Positions 48,591-59,984 of a DNA stretch of 64,000 nucleotides are shown here, one piece after another. The translations under genes and the position numbers were made by a program. The stretch's first letter is position 1. Each line of letters begins with the position of its first letter. The DNA is from Mycoplasma yeatsii GM274B. GTDB lineage: Bacteria > Bacillota_I > Bacilli_A > Mycoplasmatales > Mycoplasmataceae. The notes under the pieces were generated by a model. That model searched no databases. It had not been told where the DNA came from and worked only from the letters and a program-made list of their open reading frames with translations. The DNA is taken from NCBI RefSeq assembly GCF_000875755.1, contig NZ_CP007520.1:248001-312000 (forward strand). Direction: 5' to 3'.

Positions 48591-48606
48591 TTTTTTATAG
48601 GACAAC

Positions 48607-48640
48607 AAAAGACTTATAAAAAAGTCTTTTTATTTTTATT
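48607..48640 (+). terminator. Terminator after tRNA-Lys
   Basis: aaaagactt/aagtctttt stem, then tatttttatt. Confidence 0.8.
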
Positions 48641-48665
48641 AATCAAAATATCATGAGGTGAGAAT

Positions 48666-49415
48666 ATGAATAAAGTTTGTTTATTTGCTGATTCTAAATA
48701 TCTAACTAAACATTTCTTAGATAAGTTTAATAAAAATGAATTAATTATTTTTACATATAATCAAAATAATGATAATTTTGATTATATTTGTTCAAATCAC
48801 CAATTAAACTTATTTAAAAATGATGGTTATCAGATTGTTGAAATAGATGATAAAAAAGATTTTAAATCACTAGTTGATCAATTTAATGTAACTGAAATTT
48901 ATTCTTTAAAAAGTTTTTCAAAATTAGATAAATTAGTTGAAGTTTTTCCTAATACTATAATAGAAGATGATCTTGATTTAATAGCTAAATCAAAAGAATT
49001 CTTAATTAATGCTAATAGTGTCGAATTTAAAAAACTTACAGGATTTAATTATACTTTTTCAGGAATTGTTACATTATGTAATCAACTAGGAAGAACAATC
49101 AATTTTCCAACAGCAAATATTTTAACTAATCCAACACTTAAAATAAAAAGTGGAGTTTATTTAGTTAAATGTATAATTGATGATCATATTGTTAAATACG
49201 GTATGGGAGATAATTGAATTAATAGAAATAATTTAATGGTGTTCGAAGCTAATATTTTTGATTTTGATAAAGACATTTATTCTAAAAAAATAACTTTTGA
49301 AATATTAAAATATATTAGAGAAAACAAAAAGATTAATAGCTTAGATGAACTTGTAGAATTATTAGAAAATGATAGATCTACTTGCTTAAAGCTATTGGAG
49401 GATAATTATGAATAA
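48666..49415 (+). CDS. ribF: RibF-like protein: riboflavin kinase with degenerate FAD-synthase domain
   Basis: 249 residues. The C-terminal half (about 128-240) is a riboflavin kinase domain: SGIVTLCNQLGR followed by TINFPTAN (about 144-151), then KSGVYLVKC. The N-terminal half occupies the place of the FMN adenylyltransferase, but the G-x-F-D-G-x-H-x-G-H nucleotidyltransferase signature is absent (it reads MNKVCLFADSKYLTKHF) and the whole protein is about 60 residues shorter than bifunctional RibF. It probably makes FMN only. Its last 8 bases overlap nfo. Confidence 0.75.
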
Positions 49416-50280
49416 ACCACTTTTAGGAAGTCACGTTAAAATGACAAAAGCTGGTAAATATCTAATCGGAAGTGTTGAAGAAGCTTTATCATATAATGCT
49501 AATACTTTTATGATTTTTACTGGACCACCACAAAACAGCAATAGAGTTGATACTAATTTATTAAATATTGATCAAATGCATAATTTATTGAGAAAAAATA
49601 ATATTAATTCAAAATATTTGGTTGTTCATGGTGCTTATATTATTAATATTGCAAATAGTGTTAATGATAAAACATGAAATTTTGGTGTTGAAATGCTTAT
49701 AAAAGAAGTTCAACGTTGTGAACAAATTGGAATTGATATTTTAGTTTTACATCCAGGATCTTATACAACAGGAAGTTATCAAAACTCTTTAAGACAAATT
49801 GTAAGAGCTTTAGATATGGTAAGCGATCATCAAATGAATGTTAAAATCGCATTAGAAACAATGTCAGGTAAAGGTACTGAAGTTTGTTATAAATTTGATG
49901 ATTTTAAATACATATTTGAAAATGTTAAAAATCCAGACAAAATCGGAATATGTCTAGATACATGTCATATGAATGATGCTGGATATGATATTAAAAAATG
50001 AGATGAAGTAAAAAAAGAACTAACTAAACATATGAGTTTAGATAAAGTTTTATGTATACATTTAAATGATTCAAAAAATGCTTTATCATCACATAAAGAC
50101 AGACATGAAAATATTGGATATGGTTATATTGGATTTGACGCTTTATGCAACGTTGTTTGAGATGAAGATTTTAAAAATGTTCCAAAAATTTTAGAAACTC
50201 CATATGTAGATGACAAGTTCGCTCCATATAAAATTGAAATTGAAGATTTAGTTAATAAAAAATTTACAGATAGACTATAA
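49408..50280 (+). CDS. nfo: Endonuclease IV (AP endonuclease)
   Basis: 290 residues, TIM barrel with three zinc ions. Metal-ligand motifs: VVHGAYIINIAN (about 71-82), ILVLHPGSYTTG (about 110-121), VKIALETMSGKGTEV (about 147-161), GICLDTCHMNDAGYD (about 180-194), HLNDSKN and KDRHENIGYGYIGF, ILETP. Cuts DNA at abasic sites in base-excision repair. Start ATG 49408 after tggagg. Confidence 0.96.
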
Positions 50281-50330
50281 AATATAATTAAATTAAAATT
50301 TATATAGTTAATAAAAAATGAGGTGTAGAT

Positions 50331-51368
50331 ATGAAAAAAATGTTAGGTATGTTAAGTGCTATTGGTTTATTAACAACTACTAGTATTGCTACTATAAGTT
50401 GTAATCCAGTAAATCAAGTAACTATTAGTAAATATGAAGGTTTAACTTCAATTAAAAACGAAAGAATTTGACGTTCTTCTCAACCTTTTGTAAGTTTAGA
50501 AGAATTAAAAGTTATTGTTTCTTCAAGTAATAGTGAAAATGTTGATCAGGATAATAATAAAAAAGAATATGCAATATCAAGATTAAAAGCTTTAGCTGCA
50601 GATAATTTTACGCAAAATAAGTTTGAATGTTGAAATGATCTTCAAGATGTTAAATTAAATTTTTACAAACAAGTTCCAGTTTCAATTGTTAATCCATTAG
50701 GATATTCAAAAATTACAGAAGATGATTTTAAAGAAGGTTCAGATGTAGATCTTAGATTTATAAAATTTGAATTTGAAAAAACAAAAGAAAAAGATAAACA
50801 AGTAAGTGCAAAATTAGATCTAAGAACTTTACCAAAATTTACAACTGAACAAATTAAAAAATTTAAAGAAGGTTCTAATTTAAAACTTCACAATGTAGAA
50901 ACTGATTCATCATTACGAAAATGACTTGATAAAAGTATTGTTAATATCTTTGATAGACACACACCATCAATAGTTGGTTTTTTATGAAGCAAAGGTGTAA
51001 ATAAAGTTGATGATATTAAAGATTTAGAAAAAGAAATCAAAGAATCATCAAAATTTAACAACTTATTAAAATCAATTGCATCATACTTATCTGATGTAGT
51101 TAAATTAGTAAATTCTGAATCAGGAATAATTAAATTTGATATTGAGAAAAAAGAATTTTCATACAGACCTAGAAGAGATCACATTTTAAAATTCTTACAA
51201 ACAAATCAAAAAAATAAAGTTTTTGAAATCTTAAAACAAATGTTATTTAAAGAAAAAAATCAAATTAACTATATTGATATTTTAGATGGTTTTGTTTTTG
51301 ATGATAACTCTGATAAATCTGAAAATAATAAAAAAGAAATATTAACTACAATTAAAACTAAAGATTAA
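50331..51368 (+). CDS. Lipoprotein, unknown function
   Basis: 345 residues. Type II signal peptide MKKMLGMLSAIGLLTTTSIA with lipobox ATISC (Cys at 24). Mature part is hydrophilic, Lys-rich; no family recognised. TGA Trp codons occur (for example ERIWRSS). Start ATG 50331 after gaggtg. Followed by nusB after 26 bases. Confidence 0.8.
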
Positions 51369-51394
51369 AGAAATAATGGATAGGAAAATTAAAT

Positions 51395-51796
51395 ATGACA
51401 TCAAAAATTAGTGCTACTGCAAAAAGAAAAATATTAATTCAAGCATTTTATAAATATCAATTATTAGATGCTAATTTAAACTATATTAAACAAGATATTT
51501 TAGATGATGCTCAAGATATCAAAGACCAAGAAGTTTATAATGAAATAGAAAAAATAGCAACTAACACTGATGATATTATTGAATCAATTAAACCTCATTT
51601 ATCAACAAAATGAAAATGAGAAAGAATCCCATCAGTTATTAGATCTATATTAATTGTTGGAGTTTATGAAATAAAATATACAGATACTCCAAAAGCTGTA
51701 ACAATTAATGAAATGGTTGAATATACAAAATCTTATGTACCTGATTTTGACTTTAAATTTGTTAATGCCATTTTAGATAAAATAGAAGAAAAATAA
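51395..51796 (+). CDS. nusB: Transcription antitermination protein NusB
   Basis: 133 residues. All-helical NusB: TAKRKILIQAFYKYQLLD at the N-terminus and the C-terminal RIPSVIRSILIVGVYEIKY, TPKAVTINEMVEYTKSYV and KFVNAILDKI blocks. Binds rRNA boxA with S10. Ends one base before xseA. Confidence 0.93.
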
Positions 51797-51797
51797 T

Positions 51798-53204
51798 ATG
51801 CAAAAAGTTTTAACAGTCCAAGAGTTAAATCAAAACTTAAAAAACTATTTAGAAAACATTGATTATTTTAAATTAATATATGTTAAAGGTGAAATTAGCA
51901 ATTTAACATTAAATAAATCAGGTCATGTATATTTCTCAATAAAAGATGAAAATGCAACTATAAGTTGTATGATATGAAAAAATAATGCACATAAACTTAC
52001 ACAACTAAATCCTAAAGAGGGTATGCAAATAACTTGTGCAGGAAGAATCACGTATTATGTAGTTGGTGGAAAAGTAAATTTTGAAGTTAGAGATGTTCAA
52101 ATTGAAGGAATTGGTGAACTTCAAAAAATATATGAAGAAAGATTTGTAAAACTAAAACAAGCCGGTTGATTCGATCAAAGTATTAAAAAAAGACTTCCAA
52201 ATATTGTTCAGAATGTTGGAATAATTACTGCTGATTCTGGAGCTGCAATCCACGATTTAGTAACAACAATTCATAGAAGAATGCCTTCAACAAACATATT
52301 TTTATTCCCTGCTCAAGTTCAAGGAAATCAATCAGCTCATGATGTTGCTGAAAAGATAAAACAAGCAAATAGTTTTGCGACAAAACTTGATGTATTAATT
52401 GTTGGACGTGGTGGTGGAAGTTATGAAGATCTTTGATCATTTAATGAAATGGAATTACTTCAAGCAATTAAAGACAGTGATATTCCAATTGTTAGTGCTG
52501 TAGGTCATGAACCTGATGTAACGTTAGCTGATTATGTAGCCGATGTACGTGCTGCAACTCCAACTGCTGCTGGTGAATTAGTAAGTAGAGATATTCAAGA
52601 GTTAAAAAAACAATTGAAATATCATTTAGATAAACTACGTTTACAAATTGAAAATAGGTATGAATTAGAATCAAAAGATTTATTACATTTAAAATCTCAA
52701 CAAAATAAAGCAGTAGAATTTGCTATTTCAAGTAAAGAGATTTTAATAGAACAACTAGAATATAGTATTCCAGAAAGTATAAAAACTAAAATAAATAATT
52801 CATATAAAGATGTTTCTAAAATTAAAGAACTACTACTACAAAATATCCAAATAGCTTTTAATAATCAAAATATTAAAATAATTGAATCTACTAATGTGTT
52901 GAAAAATAAAAGTGTTTATAAATTAGAACAATATAAAAATAATTTTAATTTTATGACTTCAAACTTTAAATCATTAATTTCACAAAAAATGAAAATTGAA
53001 GAATTAAGATTTGAATCAATGGCTAATAAGTTGAACTTACTAAATCCTAAAAAACCTTTAGAAAATGGATATGGTATAGTTACAAATGAAAACGGAATCA
53101 AAATAACTTCATATAAGGACGTTAAAACAAATGAGAAAATAAAAGTTTTCTTAATAGATGGTAAATTAGTAGCAAATTTAGAAGAGGTGATCGCAAATGA
53201 ATAA
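51798..53204 (+). CDS. xseA: Exonuclease VII large subunit
   Basis: 468 residues. N-terminal OB fold ([20 protein letters not shown], about 28-47), catalytic core with [15 protein letters not shown] (about 202-216) and [23 protein letters not shown] (from about 232), then a long coiled coil and the C-terminal [13 protein letters not shown] motif. Degrades single-stranded DNA with XseB. Overlaps xseB by 8 bases. Confidence 0.95.
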
Positions 53205-53412
53205 CGAACAAAAATCATATGACGAATTAATGCAAGAAATCCAAGAAGATACAAAGAAAATAAGTAGCAATGATATTTCTTTAGAAGAAGCAATGAAAAT
53301 TTTTGAAGAAAGCATTCAAAAGATTAAAATAGCTAAAGAAAAATTAACTGAGTACAAAGGAAAAATAACAAAAGTATTAAACGATGGTGAATTAGAAGAA
53401 TTTAACCAATAA
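53197..53412 (+). CDS. xseB: Exonuclease VII small subunit
   Basis: 71 residues, helical, with the XseB signature [20 protein letters not shown] and an acidic tail. Start ATG 53197 after agaggtgat inside xseA. Confidence 0.92.
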   Translation: MNNEQKSYDELMQEIQEDTKKISSNDISLEEAMKIFEESIQKIKIAKEKLTEYKGKITKVLNDGELEEFNQ

Positions 53413-53415
53413 ACC

Positions 53416-53448
53416 AAAATCCCTCACAACTTTTATGTGAGGGATTTT
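53416..53448. terminator. Bidirectional terminator
   Basis: aaaatccctcaca/tgtgagggattt stem, T5 on plus and T-rich on minus, between xseB and coaE. Confidence 0.88.
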
Positions 53449-53475
53449 TATAAAAACAACTCTATTTTCATAATT

Positions 53476-54039
53476 TTAATCAACAATAATTTTATTTTTT
53501 TGTATATAAAGTTCTAGTTCATAAAAATATTTGATGGTAATATCACTTTTAACTTTCTTTAATAATTTAGTTTGTTTTAACCAAATTTTAAAAATGTTAA
53601 AAAGACTCACACCATCTCTTTTTTTAACTCTATATGCAATTTTAAATAAGTTAGATTTTACTTTAACTTTAAAATCAATATTAGGAATCTTTAATTTATT
53701 TAATAGTGCTGCTTCAATAATATAATTTGCAGCAGGATCAAAAGAAATTTCTTTATTTATCTCATCACTAATTATTGGCCATAATAAGTCATCTATCTTT
53801 TGTCCAAATTCTTTATTTGAAAATATTTTTTCTCTTAGATATTTTCTATCAATATTATTGTCATTATCTAAAATGTTTTCATCTATCTTTTTCAATTTAT
53901 TTTTAACTTCTTCTTGCTCTAAACATTTCTTAGCCACAATATCAGCATTAATTATTTTAAAGTTTGGGTGAAAGTTAGTAAATTTACTAGAAATTGTAGT
54001 TTTTCCTGAACCTATTTTTCCAAATATACCTATTATCAT
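53476..54039 (-). CDS. coaE: Dephospho-CoA kinase-like protein
   Basis: 187 residues. P-loop GKIGSGKTT at 7-15 and the CoaE DADI(V)AKKCL motif (INADIVAKKCL, about 34-44), LREKIFSNKEF, and IIEAALLNK. Last step of CoA synthesis. ATG 54039 lies after a strong tggaggt located in the upstream gene, which overlaps by 7 bases. Confidence 0.85.
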   Translation of the reverse strand: MIIGIFGKIGSGKTTISSKFTNFHPNFKIINADIVAKKCLEQEEVKNKLKKIDENILDNDNNIDRKYLREKIFSNKEFGQKIDDLLWPIISDEINKEISFDPAANYIIEAALLNKLKIPNIDFKVKVKSNLFKIAYRVKKRDGVSLFNIFKIWLKQTKLLKKVKSDITIKYFYELELYIQKNKIIVD

Positions 54040-54317
54040 GAACTACCTCCATACATTTTTCATTGTTTTTCAGCAGAAATCTCAGTCACAGTAATTATCA
54101 GATTATTATTTTTTTCAACTACAAAGTATATATTTGTATTCGAAGCTGATATGTAAACGTGCCTGCTGTCTTGAAAACTTTTTGTAGAATTTCTAATATG
54201 ATTTAAACATATTTCTTTTACTTCATAATCTTTTTTATCTTTAAGTTTCAAGCGTTCTTTTGCTCTTTGTAATCCATGGTAACTAAAAGAAAAATTATGT
54301 CTATAATAGTAACTCAT
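54033..54317 (-). CDS. Small basic protein, possibly DUF4258-like
   Basis: 94 residues. The pattern YHGLQRAKERLKLKDKKDYE, then a strand-rich half (RHVYISASNTNIYFVVEKNN) and LIITVTEIS, recalls DUF4258/RelE-fold small proteins, but this is by eye only. TGA Trp occurs twice near the end. ATG 54317 preferred (gaggg 8 bases upstream); GTG 54326 also in frame. Its end overlaps coaE. Confidence 0.55.
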
Positions 54318-54361
54318 AAAATTCACCCTCTACATACTATTATAATTAATAATACGTAGAA

Positions 54362-54946
54362 TTATAATAACGGTGTTGCTAATTCTTGTAAGTCTGATAT
54401 AGTTTTTCTAAGTATTCTTGTAAATTTATTTCTTGATATATCTAATGTTTCACAAATTCTTGTTTTACTTACTTCATTTGCATACATGTAAAAGATTTCT
54501 CTTGCTAAAGGTTCTTCTGTTGTTTGAAAATATTTTTCAACGAGATCTTCTCAACCCATTGTAGATTCAGAATAACTCATTTCTTTAACATTATCTTCTT
54601 TTAAATCTTTCTTTCCTGTTTTATAAACGACGTTATTAAGAACTTTATGTTTGTTATTTATATATTTAACACAAGCATCAGTGCATTTTCACGTTACAGC
54701 ATCAATCACTGACGAAACAAACTTCTTCTTAATATTTTTTGATTGATATTTCTTTAATAAATCATCAAAAGCCATCCAGGCATAACTTTGCATATCTTGA
54801 AATTCTAAAGGAACCTTATAAAATTTTGACAACGCTTTTTTAATAGCAAAGTTTATCGGTGGTTCTAGTATTTGAAAAAGTTCTATCTTTTCAGATTCTG
54901 TCAGATACCTGAAATCTTTTTTCAAAAAGTAATCTATTCTTTTCAT
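54362..54946 (-). CDS. Sigma-70-like RNA polymerase factor (putative)
   Basis: 194 residues. N-terminal half resembles sigma region 2: INFAIKKALSKFYKVPLEFQ followed by DMQSYAWMAFDDLLKKYQSK (about 51-70), the counterpart of the D-L-x-Q-E-G core-binding helix, then a helix with KFVSSVIDAVTWKCTDACVKY. The C-terminal segment AREIFYMYANEVSKTRICET followed by LDISRNKFTRILRKTI (about 148-182) reads like region 4 with its helix-turn-helix. Total length fits ECF/SigH-type factors. In mollicutes a second sigma is rare, so the call is by pattern and needs profile search. Contains two TGA Trp codons; standard-code prediction would truncate it at residue 85. Confidence 0.6.
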
Positions 54947-55011
54947 ATAATTTTCTCCTTATTTCTATTCATTAATGTATTAGGAAAAAAATTGAAAAAT
55001 TGTTCTTTTTG

Positions 55012-55041
55012 ATAAAAAAAGATGAAATTTATTCATCTTTT
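55012..55041 (-). terminator. Terminator overlapping a stop codon
   Basis: Minus-strand aaaagatgaa/tttcatcttttt with loop taaa then T7-rich tail; the stop TAA is in the hairpin loop. Confidence 0.8.
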
Positions 55042-56474
55042 TTACTCTTATTTGATTTTTTATTTTTAAGTTTCATTATAAATAATTGCAACTTATTTGG
55101 TTCTTTAATTTCTATTTCTTCAGTGTCATATAATGAAAGATCTATTTCGTATGATTCACCACTCATGATTGCCATAACTGCTTTTTGATGTTCTATATTA
55201 GCTTTTATAATTCTTTCTTTATCTAGTTTTGGATTAACAACTAATAATATAACAGCAACAATTAAAGTAAATATTGTTATAGAAAGACAAACTGCAGATA
55301 AAATTGTTGCTATATTAATTTTTGAACCATAATTTTTTGTAACTAATGTTCAAAAGCCATTAAAATGATTTTTAAATTGTTCTTTATTATTTTGAATTAG
55401 ATCAAGTAAATCTCTTTTTCAACTAGCTTCAATATTTTTTGATGAAATAAAATTAAATAATGTTCCAAGCATCATCCCAAACATAACTACAAATAGAATT
55501 ACAGGCATTAATTTCATTCTATATTTTTCTCTATTATTTTGATTTGATTTGAATGTGTAAGAACAAATTAACACAGCAGGAAGAATATGTAGAAGTGCTA
55601 ATGAAATCCCTTGTACACCTATAAGTTTTAACCCACCTAAAGGAATTTTTTTTAAAATTTGAGCTCTATTGCTATCCATAAAATGTGTTCAAGCATTTGC
55701 TTTTAATTTTTCTACATATTCATTTGAACTTATATCTAAAACGTTTAATGATAAAAACAGTAAAGTTGAAATTGCTAATATAGTAGAAATAATAGAAAGA
55801 ATAGATAAAATTATTTTAAATATCGGCATAAACTTAGGTCTTGAATTATATGGATAAAACCTAGGATCTTGTATAGGAAGAACTGGAAGCTCTTTATTTT
55901 TTAAATTTTCAAACATGTTTTGATTAAATTGTTTAAAAATTTCATTCATATCTTGTTGTTGAACTGTTTGATTGTTTTGATCAACTTCAACATTTTCTTG
56001 TTCATTTTGAGTTTTAATATTTTCTTGTTGTTTTGGTTTATCTTCTTGTTGAAGTTTTTGATCTCATTTACTAATAATTTCTTCACTTAAAACAGATAAA
56101 GTTTGAATTTCACTAGAAGTTATTTTTTCAGTTTGATCAACTAATTTAGTTTTAGCTACTTTAAAGTCTTTGATTATTGATTTAATAATTGTATCAATAT
56201 CAGAAAACATTTCTTCTTCGGTTTTATTATCAAATGTTTCAAATCTTTGCTTTTCTTTTTGATTAGTTATTAAAATAAATGCTTTAGCGAATTGTTTAGC
56301 AAAAGTTTCTCCATCAATATTTTGATCATAATTAGCTTCTAGAGTGAAAATATTATTTATTAATGTTAAAAATTTATTTTTAAATTGATTATCTTTATAA
56401 ATAAAATATCTTAACTTTTCAGTTTTTAATATATTTCTAGCTAAATATATAGTTTGTAAATATAATTCTTGCAT
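55029..56474 (-). CDS. Large membrane protein with Gln-rich linker
   Basis: 481 residues, not recognised. Soluble helical N-terminal domain (1-135), a Gln/Asn/Glu-rich linker (about 137-175), then four membrane spans at about 217-243, 279-305, 323-343 and 386-413 and a basic tail. No signal peptide. Its ATG overlaps the holA-like TAA region (ggaggATAAAATG), so it is coupled to that gene. Trp at residues 137 and 264 are TGA. Confidence 0.75.
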
Positions 56475-56475
56475 T

Positions 56476-57426
56476 TTATCCTCCCATATTCTTTATAAGT
56501 TCATATTCTACAATAATGTTTTTATCCATTTCAGATGAAATAATACCTTTAAATATTTTATAGACTATTTTAATTTTATCATTTAGTTGTTTAATATTAT
56601 ATTTATTATTCATTGCTAGTTTTACACGATAAGGATGAGAATTTAACATTGATGATATTTCTTGTTGAGATAAAAATTGTTGTTTTAAAATTAATACATC
56701 TCTATAAAAAGTTAAATTAGTTTCTAACAAGCTAATTAAAGCGATAATATCATCATTAATTGAAACATAATCTCGGTAAAGTTTTATAAATTTAGAAATA
56801 TCATTACTTATAAAAGCATCAACTAACATAAATACATCATCTTGATGATATTTAGCAAAAACATTTTTTATAATATCTAAATTGATTTGAGAAGTTAAAC
56901 TAGCTAATTTATTTAATTCATTAGTAATAGTTTGTAGATCATTTGGTAAATAATTATAAATTTCATTTGCTAGTTTATTATCAATTTTTTTATTTTTAGA
57001 ATTTAGATATTTAATAATATAATCAATAGTTTGATTTTGATCATAAGGTTTTAAATAAATCACATTACAATGTTGTTCAATAAATTTAGCTATTTTTAAT
57101 TTTTTAGAAAACTTATTAGAATTCATTGCAAAAATAACTATATTATTTGGATTTTTATTTTTAATCATTTCAGTTAGTTTAGTTAGTGAAAAGTTTTTAT
57201 TAAAACTAGTTTTACTTTCATTTACAAAATAAGCTTCAGTAATTACTATAATTGTTTGATCACTAAAAAAACTAAAATTAGTTACATTATCATAAATATC
57301 ATTAAAATCATCTTCAGTTAAAGAAAAAGTCTTTATTTCACAATTATCTTTATTTTGATTCTTTTTTATAATTTCATCAATTTTTTGATTCATTAAAAAG
57401 AAGTCTTCAGAATAAACAAAATACAT
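56476..57426 (-). CDS. holA: DNA polymerase III delta subunit-like protein
   Basis: 316 residues. Clamp-loader delta subunit. MYFVYSEDFFLMNQKIDEII matches the HolA start; FSFFSDQTIIVITEAYF, then NNIVIFAMNSNKFSKKLKIAK and the C-terminal ALISLLETNLTFYRDVLILK follow the usual order. ATG 57426 is chosen because agagtgat lies just upstream; an in-frame ATG at 57444 lacks a binding site. Divergent with rpsT. Confidence 0.82.
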   Translation of the reverse strand: MYFVYSEDFFLMNQKIDEIIKKNQNKDNCEIKTFSLTEDDFNDIYDNVTNFSFFSDQTIIVITEAYFVNESKTSFNKNFSLTKLTEMIKNKNPNNIVIFAMNSNKFSKKLKIAKFIEQHCNVIYLKPYDQNQTIDYIIKYLNSKNKKIDNKLANEIYNYLPNDLQTITNELNKLASLTSQINLDIIKNVFAKYHQDDVFMLVDAFISNDISKFIKLYRDYVSINDDIIALISLLETNLTFYRDVLILKQQFLSQQEISSMLNSHPYRVKLAMNNKYNIKQLNDKIKIVYKIFKGIISSEMDKNIIVEYELIKNMGG

Positions 57427-57620
57427 ATCTATCACTCTATTCATTTATATATTTTACAATTTTAATTGCTATAATAATCAAATAATTAATATTTATTTAG
57501 ATAATAAAGTAATAAGTGATTAAAATATATTATTTTTATATTTAACTTTATTTTAAAATTTGTTATACTTGTATATGTATTTCAAAAATCTATAATTTTA
57601 TAAAAGGAGTTGAAAAAGAA

Positions 57621-57866
57621 ATGGCAAACATTAAATCTCAGAAAAAACGTGTTTTAACTAACGAAAAATCAAGATTAGCTAACAGAGCTTTTAAATCAGA
57701 AATCAAAACTGCTATTAAAAAAGCTTTAGCTGCTAAAAAAGCTGATGACGCTAATAAAGAGCAATTAGTTAAAGCTGCTGTTAGTCTAGTTGATAAAGGT
57801 CTTAAAAAAGGAATCTTTAAAGAAAACAAGGCTGCTAGAGAAAAATCACGCTTAATGAGCGCTTAA
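57621..57866 (+). CDS. rpsT: Ribosomal protein S20
   Basis: 81 residues, MANIKSQKKRVLTNEKSRLA start and a Lys/Ala-rich helical body. Start after aaaggag; TATACT at 57564-57569 is a likely -10. Confidence 0.96.
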   Translation: MANIKSQKKRVLTNEKSRLANRAFKSEIKTAIKKALAAKKADDANKEQLVKAAVSLVDKGLKKGIFKENKAAREKSRLMSA

Positions 57867-57895
57867 TATTTTTCAATTCATTAGATAAATAATTT

Positions 57896-57920
57896 GACCA
57901 CCTTTCGGTGGTCTTTTTTA
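57896..57920 (+). terminator. Terminator of rpsT
   Basis: gaccacc/ggtggtc stem with tttc loop and T6; its T-run overlaps the last codon of the convergent comEC. Confidence 0.9.
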
Positions 57921-59984
57921 TTTTTTAAATCAAAATCTATAAGAACTATAATCAAAAAAGCAATTTCCAATTTTTTCAGTTTCAAAATAAGTAATATTGT
58001 ATTTAAATAATGTAGTTAAAGTTTCTATATTTGGAAAATTATAAGTTCTCAAATTAGCTGAAATTAGTCCATATTTAGGGTTTATTAATTTGATAAATTC
58101 TTCTGTTGAACTTGATTTTGATCCGTGATGAGGAATTTGTAATATATCAATTGGTTTTAAACTTAATACATACCTAAAATACGCATTATTAACTAAATTA
58201 AGTTCAGCTTCTTTTTCAATATCACCTGTAAATAAAATTCTAACATCTCTATATTCTAAAATATGAACCAAAGATCTATTATTTTCTGATTTTAAATTAT
58301 TTCAAAAAAAGTAAAGATTAACTCCTTTAAAAGATTTAATATGTTCAAAATTATTATAATCAATTACTTGATCAACTCTTATATGTTTTTGAATAGTTTC
58401 TAATCCATTAAAATGATCAGCATGATAATGCGAAATTATAATTAAATCAACTTTATTAATTCCATAATATTTTAAAAATTCATATGGTATTTGTTTTGAA
58501 AATCCTGCACCAGTTCCACAATCATTAATAATAGTAATATTTTTATATTTATCGTGAAAAATAAAAGTATTTGCATTTCCAACATTTAACATTGATAAAA
58601 ACACACCAGGTTTTAATAATCAATTAACTAAATAACAAACTAGTAAAACAAAAAATAGTAATATTCAAGTTTTATAATTTCTAAACTCATACATCATAAC
58701 AATTAAAACAATTAAATAAACAACTAATAAAAACATAACATTAAAATAACCTAAATTAATATTAAAATTAATCTTTTTTATTCAAGTCAATATTTTATAT
58801 AAGCTATTAGTTAATAAACTAGTATTTATTAATAATCAAATTGGAATTGTAAAATAAATTAAAGCAAATAATGGTCTTAAAAAAATTAAACTAATTTGAG
58901 TAACAATACTAAAACTGTAGAATGTATAAATTTGCAGTGGAATAAAATAAAAAGTAAATAAACTTGATCTAGTTATATAGTTTAAAAACTTATTTCTAAA
59001 CATATTTTCATAAACAAATAAAAAAGCTAAAATCACAAACAACACTGAACTAGAAGTTAAAAAACTTGGTGTTAGTAAAAAACAAATTATTAAACATGCA
59101 AATCTTTTAAAAATTAATGGTGCTTTTTTCTTTGAAAAAATAAAATACTCACTTACTAAAAAATAAACAACAATACGTAGTGAAGCATAACTAAAATTTG
59201 TTAAATAAGATATTAAAAATACAATTACATAAAAAAGATATTTTAAACTAATAGTTCATTTATACTTATAGTTTAATTTGTAAAAAAATCTAGTAAATAA
59301 ATGAATATTAAAACTACTTAAAACAAGTAAAAACTCTAAATTTAAATCTGATAAAACTTTATTTAAATCTGAAGATTTATTATTTTTGTCTAATAAAAAC
59401 ATACTAACTAAATTATTTGAATAAATATTTTTACTTAATCACTCACTTGATCTAATTCCATTAGAAATATCATTAATTTTATATTTATCTAATTGATGAG
59501 TTACAAATTGTTTATTTAAATAATCAAAAAAATCAAATTGATAATAATTAGTATTTGATTCTAACTTTTTAAATGTTCCAATAATATTTATTTTTTGATC
59601 TAAAAGAAATTTGTTATCAAAATCAGATACATAAAACTTAATATTTTTATATTTTAAAATTGCATAATTATTATGTTTACTTACAACTTTAGCTTGTAAT
59701 TCTTTATTATTTAAAAAACTTAAATCATCATGTTTAAACCATAATTTATAACCTAAAAAAACTAAACAGATCACTATAAAAATTATTAATATTAAATGAA
59801 AATTTTTATAATTTAAACTAATTGAAATACTTAAAAATAAAATAGTTAAAATTAAATATTTCAAATCAAAACTATTAATTAAATTACAACAAAAACAACA
59901 CGATAATAATAAAAACATTAAAAAGAAATGTTTATTAACTAAATATCGATAAAAATCTATACTAAATAGTTTTAACTTATCCAT
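57918..59984 (-). CDS. comEC: ComEC/Rec2-like DNA-uptake channel
   Basis: 688 residues in one frame. N-terminal DUF4131-like region with several spans, an OB-like segment, the central competence membrane domain (about 190-450; FLLVLSSFNIHLF resembles the ComEC LAISGLHV motif), and a C-terminal metallo-beta-lactamase domain with the metal site SHYHADHFNG (H519-x-H521-x-D523-H524), an ILFTGDIE motif and an IPHHGSKSS motif. In competent bacteria ComEC carries single-stranded DNA across the membrane. No other com genes are seen nearby, so uptake is uncertain. Confidence 0.87.
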
